Assembly: GCF_000738675.1 (NCBI RefSeq)
Contig: NZ_JPUX01000002.1
Span: 248,001 to 312,000 of the forward strand
Source: Serratia nematodiphila DZ0503SBS1
Lineage (GTDB): Bacteria; Pseudomonadota; Gammaproteobacteria; Enterobacterales; Enterobacteriaceae
Reading direction: 5' to 3'
Length of the DNA stretch: 64,000 bases
Under the pieces are notes generated by a model that did not search any database, had not been told where the DNA came from, and saw nothing but the letters and a program-made list of their open reading frames with translations. This document shows, piece after piece, positions 16,504 through 27,078 of this stretch. Position 1 is the stretch's first letter. Each line of letters starts with the position of its first letter. A program made the translations under genes and the position numbers.

Positions 16504-17808
16504 ATGCAGACACGCTCGGCATCTGAAATCGATCATCGTTACCGCGCGCTGCGCCCGCGACTGCTGCTGTACATGGTCATCGGCTACGCCGCCTTTTACC
16601 TGACGCGCAAAAGCGTGAATTACGTGCTGCCGGCGCTGCAAACGGATTTGGGGCTGGATAAAGGGGACATCGGCCTGCTCGGCTCGCTGTTTTACCTGAG
16701 CTACGGCCTGTCGAAATTCAGCGCCGGATTGTGGCACGACGGCCACGGGCAGCGCAGGTTTATGGGGATCGGCCTGTTCGCCACCGGCGTGCTGAACGTG
16801 GCGTTCGCCTTCGGCGAATCGCTGACGCTGCTGTTGGCGGTCTGGGCGCTGAACGGCTTCTTTCAGGGCTGGGGCTGGCCGCCCTGCGCGCGGCTGCTGA
16901 CCCACTGGTATTCGCGCAACGAGCGCGGCTTCTGGTGGGGCTGCTGGAATATGTCGATCAACCTCGGCGGCGCGATCGTGCCGCTGATCAGCGCCTTCGC
17001 CGCCCAGCGCTGGGGCTGGCAGGCGGCGATGTTGATCCCGGGGGCCGTCAGCATGGCGTTGGGCCTCTGGCTCACGCGGCGGCTGACAGGCACGCCGCAG
17101 GAAGAAGGCCTGCCGTCGGTCGGCCGGTGGCGCCACGATCCGCTGGAGCTGCGCCAGGAACAGCAAAGCCCGCCAATGGGGCTGTGGCGGATGTTGCGCA
17201 CCACGATGCTGAAGAACCCGATGATCTGGCTGCTGGGCGTCTCTTACGTGCTGGTCTACCTGATCCGCATTGCGTTGAACGACTGGGGCAATCTGTGGCT
17301 GACGGAAAGCCACGGCGTCAACCTGCTCAGCGCCAACGCGACGGTGATGCTGTTCGAGATAGGCGGCCTGCTCGGCGCGCTGTTCGCCGGCTGGGGCTCG
17401 GATGTGCTGTTCGGCGGGCAGCGCGCGCCGATGATTTTGCTGTTCACGCTCGGGCTGATGGTTTCCGTCGCCGCGCTGTGGCTGGCGCCGGTGCATCACT
17501 ACGCGCTGCTGGCGGGCTGTTTCTTTACGGTGGGCTTTTTTGTCTTCGGCCCACAGATGTTGATTGGCCTCGCCGCCGTGGAGTGCGGGCACAAAGGCGC
17601 CGCGGGCTCCATCACCGGCTTTCTCGGCCTGTTCGCCTACCTGGGGGCGGCGCTGGCGGGCTGGCCGCTGTCGCGGGTCATCGAAGGCTACGGCTGGTCG
17701 GGCATGTTCAGTTTGCTGTCCATCGCCGCCGTTCTTATGGGTTTATTGCTGATGCCGCTGCTGATGGCGAGCGTTACCACCTCTACCGAGAGAAGGATAA
17801 AACAATGA
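16504..17808 (+). CDS. uhpC: MFS sugar-phosphate receptor UhpC
   Basis: A 434-residue major-facilitator protein with twelve helices from the organophosphate:phosphate antiporter family. Motifs include FYLTRKSVNYVLPALQ in helix 1 and WYSRNERGFWWG after helix 4. In the Uhp system this protein is the glucose-6-phosphate sensor partner of UhpB; UhpT-like transport is the alternative, but the place after uhpAB favours UhpC. Its stop overlaps the afuA start by four bases (ATGA), linking sensing directly to the ABC importer. Confidence 0.85.
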   Translation: MQTRSASEIDHRYRALRPRLLLYMVIGYAAFYLTRKSVNYVLPALQTDLGLDKGDIGLLGSLFYLSYGLSKFSAGLWHDGHGQRRFMGIGLFATGVLNVAFAFGESLTLLLAVWALNGFFQGWGWPPCARLLTHWYSRNERGFWWGCWNMSINLGGAIVPLISAFAAQRWGWQAAMLIPGAVSMALGLWLTRRLTGTPQEEGLPSVGRWRHDPLELRQEQQSPPMGLWRMLRTTMLKNPMIWLLGVSYVLVYLIRIALNDWGNLWLTESHGVNLLSANATVMLFEIGGLLGALFAGWGSDVLFGGQRAPMILLFTLGLMVSVAALWLAPVHHYALLAGCFFTVGFFVFGPQMLIGLAAVECGHKGAAGSITGFLGLFAYLGAALAGWPLSRVIEGYGWSGMFSLLSIAAVLMGLLLMPLLMASVTTSTERRIKQ

Positions 17809-18836
17809 AAAAAACGTGGGTCACTACCCTGATAGCGTCCGGCATCGCGCTGGCGACTCTGAGCGGCGGCGCGCACGCCAAGGGCCGCCTGGTGGTCTAC
17901 TGCAGCGCCACCAATGAAATGTGCGAAGCGGAAACCAAAGCCTTCGGCGAGAAATATGACGTGAAAACCTCGTTCATCCGCAACGGATCCGGCAGCACGC
18001 TGGCGAAAGTGGATGCCGAGAAGAAGAACCCGCAGGCGGACGTCTGGTACGGCGGCACCCTCGATCCGCAATCCCAGGCCGGTGAAATGGGGCTGCTGCA
18101 GCCGTACAAATCGCCGAACCTCGAACAGGTGATGACGCAATTCCGCGATCCGGCCAAGCTGAAAGGCAACTACTCCTCGGCGGTCTACGTCGGCATTCTC
18201 GGCTTTGGCGTCAACACCCAGCGCCTGAAAGAGAAAAACCTGCCGGTGCCAAAATGCTGGAAAGACCTGACCAAGCCGGAATACAAGGGCGAGATTCAAA
18301 TCGCCGATCCGCAAAGCTCCGGCACCGCCTACACCGCGCTGGCGACCTTTGCCCAGCTGTGGGGAGACGATCAGGCGTTCGATTACCTCAAGCAGCTGAA
18401 CGCCAACGTCTCGCAGTACACCAAGTCCGGCATTGCCCCGGCGCGCAACGCCGCCCGCGGTGAAACGGCGATCGGCATCGGTTTCCTGCATGACTACTCG
18501 CTCGAAAAGGAACAGGGCGCGCCGCTGGAGCTGATCTCGCCTTGCGAAGGCACCGGCTATGAAATCGGCGGCGTCAGCATCCTCAAAGGCGCGCGCAACC
18601 TCGACAACGCCAAGCTGTTCGTGGATTGGGTGCTGTCGAAAGAGGCGCAGGAGCTGGCGTGGAAGCAAGGCAAATCCTATCAGATCCTGACCAACACCAC
18701 CGCCGATACCTCGCCGAACTCGCTGAAGCTCGACGACCTGAAGCTGATCAACTACGACATGGACAAGTACGGTTCGACCGAGGTCCGCAAGGCGCTGATC
18801 AACAAATGGGTCAGCGAAGTCAAGATGGGTAAATAA
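17805..18836 (+). CDS. afuA: Periplasmic sugar-phosphate-binding protein AfuA
   Basis: A 343-residue periplasmic binding protein with a clear signal peptide cut after GGAHA (about residue 25). It is of the ferric-binding-protein fold (VVYCSATNEMCEAETKAF, IRNGSGSTLAKV), historically called iron-binding, but AfuA homologues bind glucose-6- and fructose-6-phosphate. Adjacency and start/stop overlap with uhpC support sugar phosphate rather than iron. The start was set by the ATGA overlap; the upstream in-frame reading is a shadow of uhpC. Confidence 0.9.
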   Translation: MKKTWVTTLIASGIALATLSGGAHAKGRLVVYCSATNEMCEAETKAFGEKYDVKTSFIRNGSGSTLAKVDAEKKNPQADVWYGGTLDPQSQAGEMGLLQPYKSPNLEQVMTQFRDPAKLKGNYSSAVYVGILGFGVNTQRLKEKNLPVPKCWKDLTKPEYKGEIQIADPQSSGTAYTALATFAQLWGDDQAFDYLKQLNANVSQYTKSGIAPARNAARGETAIGIGFLHDYSLEKEQGAPLELISPCEGTGYEIGGVSILKGARNLDNAKLFVDWVLSKEAQELAWKQGKSYQILTNTTADTSPNSLKLDDLKLINYDMDKYGSTEVRKALINKWVSEVKMGK

Positions 18837-18903
18837 GCCCACATTCTGCGCCTGTTGCCGGGTAAGCCTCACGGTTTGCCCGGCCTGAACATCCGGGAAA
18901 CTT

Positions 18904-20982
18904 ATGTCACATACACATGCACTCCATCTCGTGAAAAAACGAGATGCGATATTCCTTTGGGTTTTGCTCGGCTGGCTGGCGTTCGCCCTGCTGCCGAGCT
19001 GGAGCCTGGATTACGGCCTGCTGGAGTCCACCGGCGAAGAGATCCTCGCGGCCTACGGCTGGTCAAATCGCAATATCAGCTGGCTTTGGTGCCTGCTGCC
19101 GAGCCTGCTGCTGCTGCGCCCTTACGCTGCGGCGGGCGGTGAACGGCGGCGGCGCCACGCGTTCGACGCCGGCTGGGCGCTGCTGTGCATGGCCTTTATC
19201 GTCGTCAGCGCCACGCTGGCGGGACGCGGTTTAGGCTACGCCACCCTGGTGCAGTTGACCGCGCTGGGCGCCATCATGACGTTGGCGCTGACCCGCCTCG
19301 ACTGGCTGGGCGGCGACCGCTTCGTTATCGGCGCGCTGGTCACCATCGTGGCGCTGATCGGCGTCTTCATCGTCTGGCCGAGCATCGCGATTTTCATTCC
19401 GATGTTCACCGACCAGACGGGCGCCTTCGCGCCGCTGGCGTTTATGAACGTGCTGTCGCAGGCGCACATCGTCCAGGTGATCCTCAACTCCATCGCCCTG
19501 TCGATCGCGGTAGGCGCCGGCTGCACCTTCTTCGGCCTGGTGCTGGCGATTTACACCACCCGCATCGCCAGGCGCAGCGCCATTATCGGCCGCATCTTCT
19601 CCATCCTGCCCATCGTCACGCCGCCGTTCGTCGTCGGCCTGGGCGTCACGCTGATGATGGGGCGCTCCGGCTACGTGACCGAGTGGATGGTGGCCTGGTT
19701 CGGCCTGACCAACACCAACTGGCTGTACGGCTTTACCGGCATCTGGCTGGCGCAGGTGCTGGCGTTCACCCCGATGGCGTTCATGATCCTCGACGGCGCG
19801 ATCAAGACCATTCATCCTTCGCTGGAAGAGGCCTCCTACACCCTGCGCGCCAGCCGTTGGCAAACCTTTAACGGCGTGTTCGTGCCGCTGCTGAAACCGG
19901 CGCTGGCCAACGCGTTTCTGATCGTGGTGGTGCAATCGCTGGCCGACTTCAGCAACCCGCTGGTGCTCGGCGGCAACTTCGACGTGCTGGCGACGCAAAT
20001 CTATTTTTACATCACCGGTTCGCAGCTCGATTATCAGGCCGCCAGCACCCTCGGCGCCTTCTTGCTGCTGTTCTCGCTGCTGGTGTTCTGCATCCAGTAT
20101 ATGTGGATCGGCAAGCGTTCCTACGTCACCGTGTCCGGCAAATCCTATCGCGGCGACGTACAGCCGCTGCCGGTCACGCTGGTGTGGAGCGTGATCGCGC
20201 TGCTGGCGGTGTGGGTAGCCTTTAACGCCCTGCTTTACGGCAGCATTTTCTACGGCAGTTTCACCGTCAACTGGGGGGTGGATTACACGCTGACGCTGGA
20301 TAACTTCATCAAGCTGTTCGGCCAGGGCATGAGCGACGGCGCGTGGCCTTCGCTGCTCGACACGCTGCTGTACGCCGGGATCGCCGCGCCGATCACCGCC
20401 GCGTTCGGCCTGTTGATCGCCTGGATCGTGGTGCGCCAGCAGTTCAAGGGCAAAAAGACCATCGAGTTCACCACCATGCTGTGCTTTGCGGTGCCGGGCA
20501 CCGTGGCGGGCGTCTCTTACATTCTCGCCTTTAACGGCGCGCCGGTGTACCTCACCGGCACGGCCGCCATCGTGATTATCTCGATGGTGATGCGCAACGT
20601 GCCGGTGGGCATTCGCGCCGGGATCGCCGGGCTGGGCCAGATAGACAAATCGCTGGACGAAGCCTCGCTCAGCCTGCGCGCCGGCTCGCTGCGCACCATC
20701 ACGCACATCCTGCTGCCGCTGCTGCGCCCGGCGATCCTGTCGGCGCTGATCTACAGCTTCGTGCGCGCCATCACCACCGTCAGCGCCATCGTCTTCCTGG
20801 TCACCCCCGATACCCGCGTGGCCACCGCCTACATCCTCAACCGCGTGGAAGACGGCGAATACGGCGTGGCGATCGCCTACGGTTCAATTCTGATCGTGGT
20901 GATGCTGGCGATTATTTTCCTCTTTGACTGGCTGATCGGCGAGGCACGCATCTCCCGTTCAAAAGCCAAAAACCAGGCGTAA
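18904..20982 (+). CDS. afuB: Fused ABC permease AfuB
   Basis: A 692-residue inner-membrane protein containing two complete binding-protein-dependent permease modules. The coupling-loop motifs appear twice: [15 protein letters not shown] in the first half and [15 protein letters not shown] in the second. It forms the translocation path for sugar phosphates delivered by AfuA. The gene follows afuA by 67 bases and its stop overlaps an ATG ahead of afuC. Confidence 0.92.
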   Translation: MSHTHALHLVKKRDAIFLWVLLGWLAFALLPSWSLDYGLLESTGEEILAAYGWSNRNISWLWCLLPSLLLLRPYAAAGGERRRRHAFDAGWALLCMAFIVVSATLAGRGLGYATLVQLTALGAIMTLALTRLDWLGGDRFVIGALVTIVALIGVFIVWPSIAIFIPMFTDQTGAFAPLAFMNVLSQAHIVQVILNSIALSIAVGAGCTFFGLVLAIYTTRIARRSAIIGRIFSILPIVTPPFVVGLGVTLMMGRSGYVTEWMVAWFGLTNTNWLYGFTGIWLAQVLAFTPMAFMILDGAIKTIHPSLEEASYTLRASRWQTFNGVFVPLLKPALANAFLIVVVQSLADFSNPLVLGGNFDVLATQIYFYITGSQLDYQAASTLGAFLLLFSLLVFCIQYMWIGKRSYVTVSGKSYRGDVQPLPVTLVWSVIALLAVWVAFNALLYGSIFYGSFTVNWGVDYTLTLDNFIKLFGQGMSDGAWPSLLDTLLYAGIAAPITAAFGLLIAWIVVRQQFKGKKTIEFTTMLCFAVPGTVAGVSYILAFNGAPVYLTGTAAIVIISMVMRNVPVGIRAGIAGLGQIDKSLDEASLSLRAGSLRTITHILLPLLRPAILSALIYSFVRAITTVSAIVFLVTPDTRVATAYILNRVEDGEYGVAIAYGSILIVVMLAIIFLFDWLIGEARISRSKAKNQA

Positions 20983-20993
20983 TGGAGCCCATG

Positions 20994-22040
20994 ATGAGCC
21001 AGAAAAATTTCGTTGAACTGCGCAACGTCTCCAAACGGTTCGGCAACAACACGGTAATCGATAACATCACGCTCACCATCCCGCGGGGGCAAATGGTGAC
21101 GCTGCTCGGCCCTTCCGGCTGCGGCAAGACCACCATTTTGCGCCTGGTCGCCGGGCTGGAAAAGCCGAGCGACGGGCAGATATTCATTGATGGTGAAGAC
21201 GTCACTCATCGTTCCATACAGCAGCGTGATATCTGCATGGTGTTCCAGTCTTATGCCCTGTTCCCGCACATGTCGCTGGGGGAGAACGTCGGCTATGGCC
21301 TGAAGATGCTCGGCATTCCGCGCGCCGAAGTGAAAGCGCGCGTGCAGGAAGCGCTGGCGATGGTGGACTTGGCGGGGTTCGACGATCGCTATGTCGATCA
21401 GATCTCCGGCGGCCAACAGCAGCGCGTGGCCCTGGCGCGCGCGCTGATCCTCAAGCCGAAAGTGCTGCTATTCGACGAGCCGTTGAGCAACCTCGACGCC
21501 AACCTGCGCCGCAGCATGCGTGAAAAGATCCGCGAGCTGCAAAAGCAGTTTGATATCACGTCGCTGTACGTCACCCACGATCAGAGCGAGGCTTTTGCGG
21601 TCTCCGACACCGTGCTGGTGATGAACAAGGGGCATATCATGCAGATGGGCTCGCCACAGGATCTCTATCGGCAGCCCGCCTCGCGCTTTATGGCGAGCTT
21701 TATGGGGGACGCCAACCTGTTCCCGGCCAGCTTCAGCGCCGACCATGTCGATATCAGCGGCTATCGCCTGCCGCGCCCCACGCACTTTGCCGCCCAGGGC
21801 GCCGGCACGGTGGGCGTGCGCCCGGAGGCGATCACGCTGAGCGAGCATGGCGATGAAAGCCAGCGCTGCGTGATCGAACATGTCGCCTACATGGGGCCGC
21901 AGTATGAGGTGACGGTGGCGTGGCACGGGCAGCAGATTTTGCTGCAGGTCAACGCCACCCGCCTGCAGCCGAACGTCGGCGAGCGCTATTATCTGGAAAT
22001 TCACCCCTACGGCATGTTTATGCTGGCGGACGCGGCATAA
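20994..22040 (+). CDS. afuC: ABC ATPase AfuC
   Basis: A 348-residue ABC ATPase powering AfuAB. Walker [11 protein letters not shown]-loop VFQSYALF, signature [14 protein letters not shown] and Walker [12 protein letters not shown] are intact, with a C-terminal TOBE-like regulatory region (from about 270, [10 protein letters not shown]). ATG 20994 is preferred because GGAG lies six bases upstream; in-frame ATGs at 20982 and 20991 are alternatives. Last gene of the uhp-afu cluster. Confidence 0.92.
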   Translation: MSQKNFVELRNVSKRFGNNTVIDNITLTIPRGQMVTLLGPSGCGKTTILRLVAGLEKPSDGQIFIDGEDVTHRSIQQRDICMVFQSYALFPHMSLGENVGYGLKMLGIPRAEVKARVQEALAMVDLAGFDDRYVDQISGGQQQRVALARALILKPKVLLFDEPLSNLDANLRRSMREKIRELQKQFDITSLYVTHDQSEAFAVSDTVLVMNKGHIMQMGSPQDLYRQPASRFMASFMGDANLFPASFSADHVDISGYRLPRPTHFAAQGAGTVGVRPEAITLSEHGDESQRCVIEHVAYMGPQYEVTVAWHGQQILLQVNATRLQPNVGERYYLEIHPYGMFMLADAA

Positions 22041-22286
22041 TAAGCATCACTCTTAAGCGTTAGAATAACGGTCATCCCGTATGGGATGGCCGGAAATAAT
22101 CGCCAAAAATACCGTATTTATCTATTTTTACAATTCCACCCAAGTCCTTGTTCAGCCGAATAATAAATATAGCCGCATTCATTGAAAAATAACCAACAAG
22201 GCCACCGAGGGTGATATTTTTATTTGGATAGGGTAAGCTTAGTCCCGCAGTCGAAATTATTTAACGGCCAACTCAAGGAGAAATTC

Positions 22287-22553
22287 ATGAGCAACAATGC
22301 AAACGCACAGGCGCAGCTGGATAATTTACGCAACGTCGCTTCCCAGCTGAAGGAAATGCGCCACTATGCACAGGCGAATACCGAGACGCTCTCCGCACAC
22401 TGGCTGGCCTTCGATCAGGGGGAATGCAAAAATAAGGCATTCGCCGAAGCCATTAACGACCTGTTGAATAAACAGGGCGCCTGTCTGGAAGGGCTGGAAA
22501 AAACCATTCAGGATATCGAGATAGAATTGAACCGTCTCGACAAAGCCGCCTGA
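22287..22553 (+). CDS. Small helical protein of unknown function
   Basis: An 88-residue protein with a good ribosome site (AAGGAG) before ATG 22287. The sequence is almost all predicted helix: two long amphipathic segments (about 7-36 and 48-86) joined by SAHWLAFDQGECKN. There is no signal peptide or membrane segment. The size, the central Trp and the helix-turn-helix-hairpin layout recall WXG100 proteins, but a proper WXG is missing. Its own upstream region separates it from afuC, and a bidirectional terminator follows. Confidence 0.75.
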   Translation: MSNNANAQAQLDNLRNVASQLKEMRHYAQANTETLSAHWLAFDQGECKNKAFAEAINDLLNKQGACLEGLEKTIQDIEIELNRLDKAA

Positions 22554-22565
22554 TAATACCAATTT

Positions 22566-22594
22566 AAATAAACCCGCCGCGCGCGGGTTTATTT
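22566..22594. terminator. Bidirectional terminator
   Basis: AAATAAACCCGC-N5-GCGGGTTTATTT, A/T-flanked on both sides, shared by the small protein gene and convergent dusC. Confidence 0.9.
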
Positions 22595-23527
22595 TTAGCT
22601 GCGGCAGATGACGCGCGCAATATCCCCGGATGTCGTCAACGCGCGTATTTCGCTGAACAGTTCGGTGGCTTCATCATATTCTTTACGCAAATAACCCAAC
22701 CACTGTTTGATGCGCGCCACGTGATACAGGCCGGTGTCGCCCTGCTTTTCCAGATGAACATATTTCTGCAGCAGCTCAACCACCTGCGGCCAGGGCATGC
22801 GCGGTTCGTTGTACTTCACCACCCGGCTCAGATTCGGCACGTTGAGCGCGCCGCGCCCCAGCATGATGGCGTCGCAGCCGGTCGCCTGCAGGCAATCCTG
22901 CGCGCTCTGGTGATCCCAGATCTCGCCGTTGGCGACAACCGGGATGCTGAGCCGCTGACGGATCTCGCCGATCGCCGCCCAGTTGATGCGATCCGCCTTG
23001 TAGCCGTCCTCTTTGGTGCGGCCGTGCACCGTCAGCTCACTGGCGCCCGCCTGCTGCACCGCATCGGCGATTTCAAAGCTGCGATTGGAGGAGTCCCAGC
23101 CCAGGCGCACCTTCACCGTGACCGGCAGATGGGCCGGCACCGCCGCGCGCATCGCTTTGGCGCCCTGGTAGATCAATTCCGGATCTTTGAGCAGCGTCGC
23201 CCCGCCGCCGCTGCCGTTCACCAGTTTGGACGGGCAGCCGCAGTTGAGATCGACGCCGTAAGAGCCCAATTCCACCGCACGCGCGGCGTTTTCCGCCAGC
23301 CACTGCGGATACTGCCCCAGCAGCTGTACCCGCACCAGCGTGCCCGACGGCGTGCGGCTGGCGCGACGCAGCTCCGGGCACAGCCGGTAGAACGACTTGG
23401 CCGGCAGCAGCTGATCGACCACGCGCAAAAATTCGGTGATGCACAGATCGTAGTCGTTCACTTCGGTGAGTAACTCACGCACCAAAGAATCGAGAACGCC
23501 CTCCATCGGAGCCAATAATACGCGCAT
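22595..23527 (-). CDS. dusC: tRNA-dihydrouridine(16) synthase DusC
   Basis: A 310-residue FMN enzyme that reduces U16 of tRNA to dihydrouridine. The N-terminal [17 protein letters not shown], the catalytic-Cys segment NCGCPSK and FMN-contacting stretches GRTKEDG and GRGALNVPN are characteristic of DusC rather than DusA/B. The start is ATG 23527 ([10 protein letters not shown]); the longer reading has no family support. Confidence 0.93.
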   Translation of the reverse strand: MRVLLAPMEGVLDSLVRELLTEVNDYDLCITEFLRVVDQLLPAKSFYRLCPELRRASRTPSGTLVRVQLLGQYPQWLAENAARAVELGSYGVDLNCGCPSKLVNGSGGGATLLKDPELIYQGAKAMRAAVPAHLPVTVKVRLGWDSSNRSFEIADAVQQAGASELTVHGRTKEDGYKADRINWAAIGEIRQRLSIPVVANGEIWDHQSAQDCLQATGCDAIMLGRGALNVPNLSRVVKYNEPRMPWPQVVELLQKYVHLEKQGDTGLYHVARIKQWLGYLRKEYDEATELFSEIRALTTSGDIARVICRS

Positions 23528-23567
23528 GACCAATCCCAGCAAAAAAAGACCCGCAATGATACGGGTG

Positions 23568-23600
23568 AATGCCCGCGCCAGACAAGCCTCTGCGGGCATT
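23568..23600. terminator. Hairpin between 2-hydroxyacid dehydrogenase gene and dusC
   Basis: AATGCCCGC-N15-GCGGGCATT, a 9-base perfect stem between the dehydrogenase stop and dusC. No U tract follows on the minus strand, so it may be a weak terminator or a processing hairpin. Confidence 0.45.
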
Positions 23601-23610
23601 AAAAATGCCG

Positions 23611-24570
23611 TCAGCCCAGCCGGCGGATCGGTTGGCCGGCAAGGAACGCCGCAATGTCCTCGACCGCCTCGGTGAAGTAGGCGCGGTAATTGTCGTCCGC
23701 CACGTAACCCACATGCGGCGTCGCCAGCACGTTGGGCAACTGGCGAAACACGTCGTCGGCCGGCAGCGGCTCCGTCTCGAACACGTCCAGCCCGGCGCCG
23801 GCGATCTTCCGCTGTTGCAGGACGTCCACCAACGCCGCCCGATCGACGATGCCTGCGCGCGAGGTATTGATCAGGTACGCGGTGGGCTTCATCGCCGCCA
23901 ATTCATCACGCCCCACCAACCCGCGGCTGCGATCGCTCAGCACCAGGTGAATGGAGACAAAATCGCTCTGCTCAAACAGCGCCCGCTTGGACGGCGTCAG
24001 CTCAGCGCCCTCCTGCGCCGCCCGTTCCGCCGTCAGGTTCTGGCTCCAGGCCAGCACCCGCATGCCGAACGCCTGCGCCACCCGGGCCATCTGGCCACCG
24101 ATCTTGCCCAGCCCCAGCAGCCCCAGCGTTTTTCCTTGCAGCGTGACGCCCAAGCCCAGCTGCCACGGGCCGTTGTTCCGCAGCCCGACGTTTTCCGGCA
24201 CGATATGCTTCGCCAGCCCGAGCAGCAGCGCCCAGCTCAGTTCCATCGGCGCAGCCGAGCCGCTGGCGGTGCCGCACACCACCACGCCGCGCTCGGCGGC
24301 GGCGGCCAGATCGATAGCGGCGTTGCGCATGCCGGAGGTGATCAGCAGCTTCAGCTTCGGCAGCCGCGCCAGCAGCGAGGCGGTCATCGGCGTGCGCTCG
24401 CGCATGATGACCAAAATGTCGCATTCCTGCAGATGCACCGCCAGCTCCGCTTCATCGGTAAAGTGCGCGCTGATGGCCGACACCTCCACCCGATCGGCCA
24501 GCGCCGACCAGTCCGCCATCTTGAGCGCCACCTGCTGGTAATCATCGAGAATTGCGCACTTCAATTTCAT
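23611..24570 (-). CDS. D-2-hydroxyacid dehydrogenase family protein
   Basis: A 319-residue NAD-dependent dehydrogenase of the D-isomer class. The Rossmann motif is [20 protein letters not shown] (about 145-165); the catalytic Arg lies in [10 protein letters not shown], the Glu in [10 protein letters not shown] and the His in ATPHVGYV. It reduces a 2-keto acid to the D-2-hydroxy acid, or the reverse. The ATG at 24570 is the family start. The substrate cannot be named; context is not informative. Confidence 0.88.
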   Translation of the reverse strand: MKLKCAILDDYQQVALKMADWSALADRVEVSAISAHFTDEAELAVHLQECDILVIMRERTPMTASLLARLPKLKLLITSGMRNAAIDLAAAAERGVVVCGTASGSAAPMELSWALLLGLAKHIVPENVGLRNNGPWQLGLGVTLQGKTLGLLGLGKIGGQMARVAQAFGMRVLAWSQNLTAERAAQEGAELTPSKRALFEQSDFVSIHLVLSDRSRGLVGRDELAAMKPTAYLINTSRAGIVDRAALVDVLQQRKIAGAGLDVFETEPLPADDVFRQLPNVLATPHVGYVADDNYRAYFTEAVEDIAAFLAGQPIRRLG

Positions 24571-24636
24571 CTCCGTCTCCTGGAATCTAGGGGTAGCCAC
24601 CGTCCAGCCTAGTACGAAAATGCCGTTCCGCCAGGC

Positions 24637-24663
24637 AAAAAAAAAGCCGCCCGTATCGGCGGC
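24637..24663 (-). terminator. rhlE terminator
   Basis: Read on the minus strand, GCCGCC-GATACG-GGCGGC is followed by nine U, just beyond the rhlE stop. Confidence 0.9.
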
Positions 24664-24684
24664 TTACTCTTTGAGCAATCAGGC

Positions 24685-26064
24685 TTATTCGGCCGGTTTG
24701 CGGTTGCGCGGGCGGCGCGAAGACGGCGCGCCGGAACGACGCTGGCCATCACCCTGCGGGCGGGCGTTACCGTTGCCGTTGCCGCGGTTTTCACGCTGGC
24801 CGCCGTTCGCGTTACCGCTGCGCTGACCGCCGCCGTTACCGGAACGCTGGCCGCCGCCGTTGCCGCGCGGCGCGCCGCGTCCGCCGCCCTGACGGCCGTT
24901 GATGATCGGCTCGGCCTTGATGGTCGGATCCGGCTCGTAGCCCGGCAGCGCAATGCGCGGAATTTCACGCTTCAGCAGACGTTCGATGTCGCGCAGCAGC
25001 TTGTGCTCATCCACGCACACCAGCGAGATAGCTTCGCCGGTGCGCTCCGCACGGCCGGTACGGCCGATACGGTGCACATAGTCTTCCGGCACGTTAGGCA
25101 GCTCGTAGTTCACCACGTGCGGCAGCTGGTCGATATCCAGACCGCGCGCCGCGATGTCGGTCGCCACCAGCACGCGGATGCGGCCGTCTTTGAAATCGGC
25201 CAGCGCGCGGGTACGGGCGCCCTGGCTCTTGTTGCCGTGGATCGCCGCGGCGGTGATGCCGTCTTTGTTCAGCTGTTCCGCCAGATGGTTGGCGCCGTGC
25301 TTGGTGCGGGTAAACACCAGCACCTGTTTCCAGTCGCCTTCGCCGATCATCTGCGACAGCAGTTCCCGCTTACGCTTCTTGTCGACGAAGTGCACGCTCT
25401 GCTCAATCTGCTCGGACGCGGTGTTGCGGCGCGCCACTTCCACCGAGGCCGGGTTATGCAGCAGCTTGTTGGCCAGCGCCTTGATGTCGTCGGAGAAGGT
25501 CGCGGAGAACAGCAGGTTCTGGCGCTTGGCCGGCAGCTTGGCCAGCACGCGGCGGATGTCGTGGATAAAGCCCATGTCCAGCATGCGGTCCGCTTCATCC
25601 AGCACCAGAATTTCGATTTTGGACAGGTCAACCGCGTTCTGATGCTCCAGATCCAGCAGACGGCCCGGCGTCGCCACCAGGATATCGACGCCGCCGCGCA
25701 GCTTCATCATCTGCGGGTTGATGCTCACGCCGCCAAACACCACCAGCGAACGCAGGCGCAGGTGTTTGCTGTAGGCATCGACGTTTTCGCCGATCTGCGC
25801 CGCCAGCTCACGGGTTGGCGTCAGGATCAGCGCGCGCACCGGGCGACGGCCCTTGACCGGATGGTCATGCTTGCTCAGCAGCTGCAACAGCGGCAGGGTA
25901 AAACCGGCGGTTTTACCGGTGCCGGTCTGGGCGCTGGCCATCAGGTCACGACCTTCAAGCACGACAGGGATAGCCTGACGCTGGATTGGCGTCGGTTCGC
26001 GATAGCCCTGTTCTTCAACAGCGCGCACAATTTCAGCACTTAAGCCGAGGGTTTCAAATGACAT
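24685..26064 (-). CDS. rhlE: DEAD-box RNA helicase RhlE
   Basis: A 459-residue ATP-dependent RNA helicase linked to ribosome assembly and RNA turnover. Motifs in order: Q motif ([10 protein letters not shown]), [45 protein letters not shown] and [11 protein letters not shown]. The C-terminal 75 residues are a low-complexity basic Gly/Arg/Asn/Gln tail with repeated GGGQRSGN units, likely an RNA-binding extension. Divergent from cecR, as in E. coli. Confidence 0.95.
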   Translation of the reverse strand: MSFETLGLSAEIVRAVEEQGYREPTPIQRQAIPVVLEGRDLMASAQTGTGKTAGFTLPLLQLLSKHDHPVKGRRPVRALILTPTRELAAQIGENVDAYSKHLRLRSLVVFGGVSINPQMMKLRGGVDILVATPGRLLDLEHQNAVDLSKIEILVLDEADRMLDMGFIHDIRRVLAKLPAKRQNLLFSATFSDDIKALANKLLHNPASVEVARRNTASEQIEQSVHFVDKKRKRELLSQMIGEGDWKQVLVFTRTKHGANHLAEQLNKDGITAAAIHGNKSQGARTRALADFKDGRIRVLVATDIAARGLDIDQLPHVVNYELPNVPEDYVHRIGRTGRAERTGEAISLVCVDEHKLLRDIERLLKREIPRIALPGYEPDPTIKAEPIINGRQGGGRGAPRGNGGGQRSGNGGGQRSGNANGGQRENRGNGNGNARPQGDGQRRSGAPSSRRPRNRKPAE

Positions 26065-26324
26065 AAAGAGAAAAACTCCAGATCCCCCCTAACCTAACGG
26101 TGTTCGGTGCAGTTTCCTGGGAGGATGATCAGACGGGGCATTAAGCATGACCACGAGGGATTGGCACAAACTGCAGTGCACCAGGCGGCGATTGTAACAG
26201 AAGTCGCGCAATAAAAAGCACTTTTACGCACCCAGAGCACAATCTGCCGTAAATTCAGCATTGTCTGAAGCCGATCACATAACTCATTGTGGTTAGCGGT
26301 TGCGTTTTAGACAATCTGGCATAA

Positions 26325-26348
26325 AGTTAATCATATGATTGATTAACT
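26325..26348. promoter_or_regulatory. Palindromic operator of CecR
   Basis: AGTTAATCA-TATGAT-TGATTAACT is a perfect 9-base inverted repeat 13 bases before the cecR start. It is the probable autoregulatory site of this TetR-family repressor, controlling cecR-ybhGFSR and possibly rhlE. Confidence 0.75.
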
Positions 26349-26361
26349 TCGAGCGTGACCC

Positions 26362-27060
26362 ATGCCAGCTTCCGTACCTCATCAGGCCGCCGGCCGGGCG
26401 CGCGGCGAGCAAACGCGCCGGCAACTGCTCGCCGCGGCGACCGAACTGTTCGGCGAACTCGGCCTGCAGGGCGCCACCACGCGCGATATCGCCCAGCGCG
26501 CCGGCCAGAACATCGCCGCCATCACCTACTACTTCAGCTCCAAAGAGGGGCTGTATCTGGCCGTGGCGCAGTCGCTCGCCGATTTCATCCAGCAGGCGTT
26601 CGCCCCGTTGGCCGAAGAGGTCGATCGCTTTGGGCAAGAAGCGCCCGAACAACGCTCACCCGACGCGGCGCTGCGCTTGCTGCAGCGCGGCCTGCTGGCC
26701 TTCAGTGAGCTGATGACCCAGCCGCACACGCTGAACCTGAGCAAAATCATGTCGCGCGAACAGCTCGCCCCGACCGAGGCCTATCCGCTGATCCACCGCC
26801 AGGTGATCGCGCCGATGCACGAGCGGCTGTGCCGCCTGCTGTCTGCCGCCACCGGCATTGACGAGCACGCCACTCGCCTGGTGCTGCATACCCACGCGCT
26901 GATCGGCGAGGTGCTGTCGTTCCGCGTAGCGCGAGAGACCATCCGCCGCCAGGCCGGCTGGCAAGAGATTGGTGAAAGTGAAGCTGCGCAGATCGCGGCG
27001 GTGCTGAGCGAGCATATCGAGATTTTGGTTATTGGGCTGCGCCAACGTCACGGCGCGTAA
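26362..27060 (+). CDS. cecR: TetR-family repressor CecR
   Basis: A 232-residue TetR regulator (YbiH in E. coli). The N-terminal helix-turn-helix (20-65, GATTRDIAQRAGQNIAAITYYF) is followed by a C-terminal ligand/dimer domain of the CerR type. The gene heads the ybhGFSR exporter operon, exactly the E. coli arrangement, where CecR affects sensitivity to cefoperazone and chloramphenicol and also controls rhlE. Confidence 0.9.
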   Translation: MPASVPHQAAGRARGEQTRRQLLAAATELFGELGLQGATTRDIAQRAGQNIAAITYYFSSKEGLYLAVAQSLADFIQQAFAPLAEEVDRFGQEAPEQRSPDAALRLLQRGLLAFSELMTQPHTLNLSKIMSREQLAPTEAYPLIHRQVIAPMHERLCRLLSAATGIDEHATRLVLHTHALIGEVLSFRVARETIRRQAGWQEIGESEAAQIAAVLSEHIEILVIGLRQRHGA

Positions 27061-27078
27061 ATTCAGGCAGGGAGTGTT

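Noticed and set aside
16731..17804. Apparent N-terminal extension of AfuA
   Set aside because: This part is the uhpC gene read in another frame; AfuA has its own signal peptide and ATGA-coupled start at 17805.
17805..22040. Ferric iron ABC transporter
   Set aside because: The binding-protein fold suggests iron, but coupling to uhpABC and known AfuABC behaviour favour sugar phosphates.
22287..22553. WXG100 type VII secretion substrate
   Set aside because: Only size and a central Trp agree; there is no WXG motif and no secretion genes nearby.
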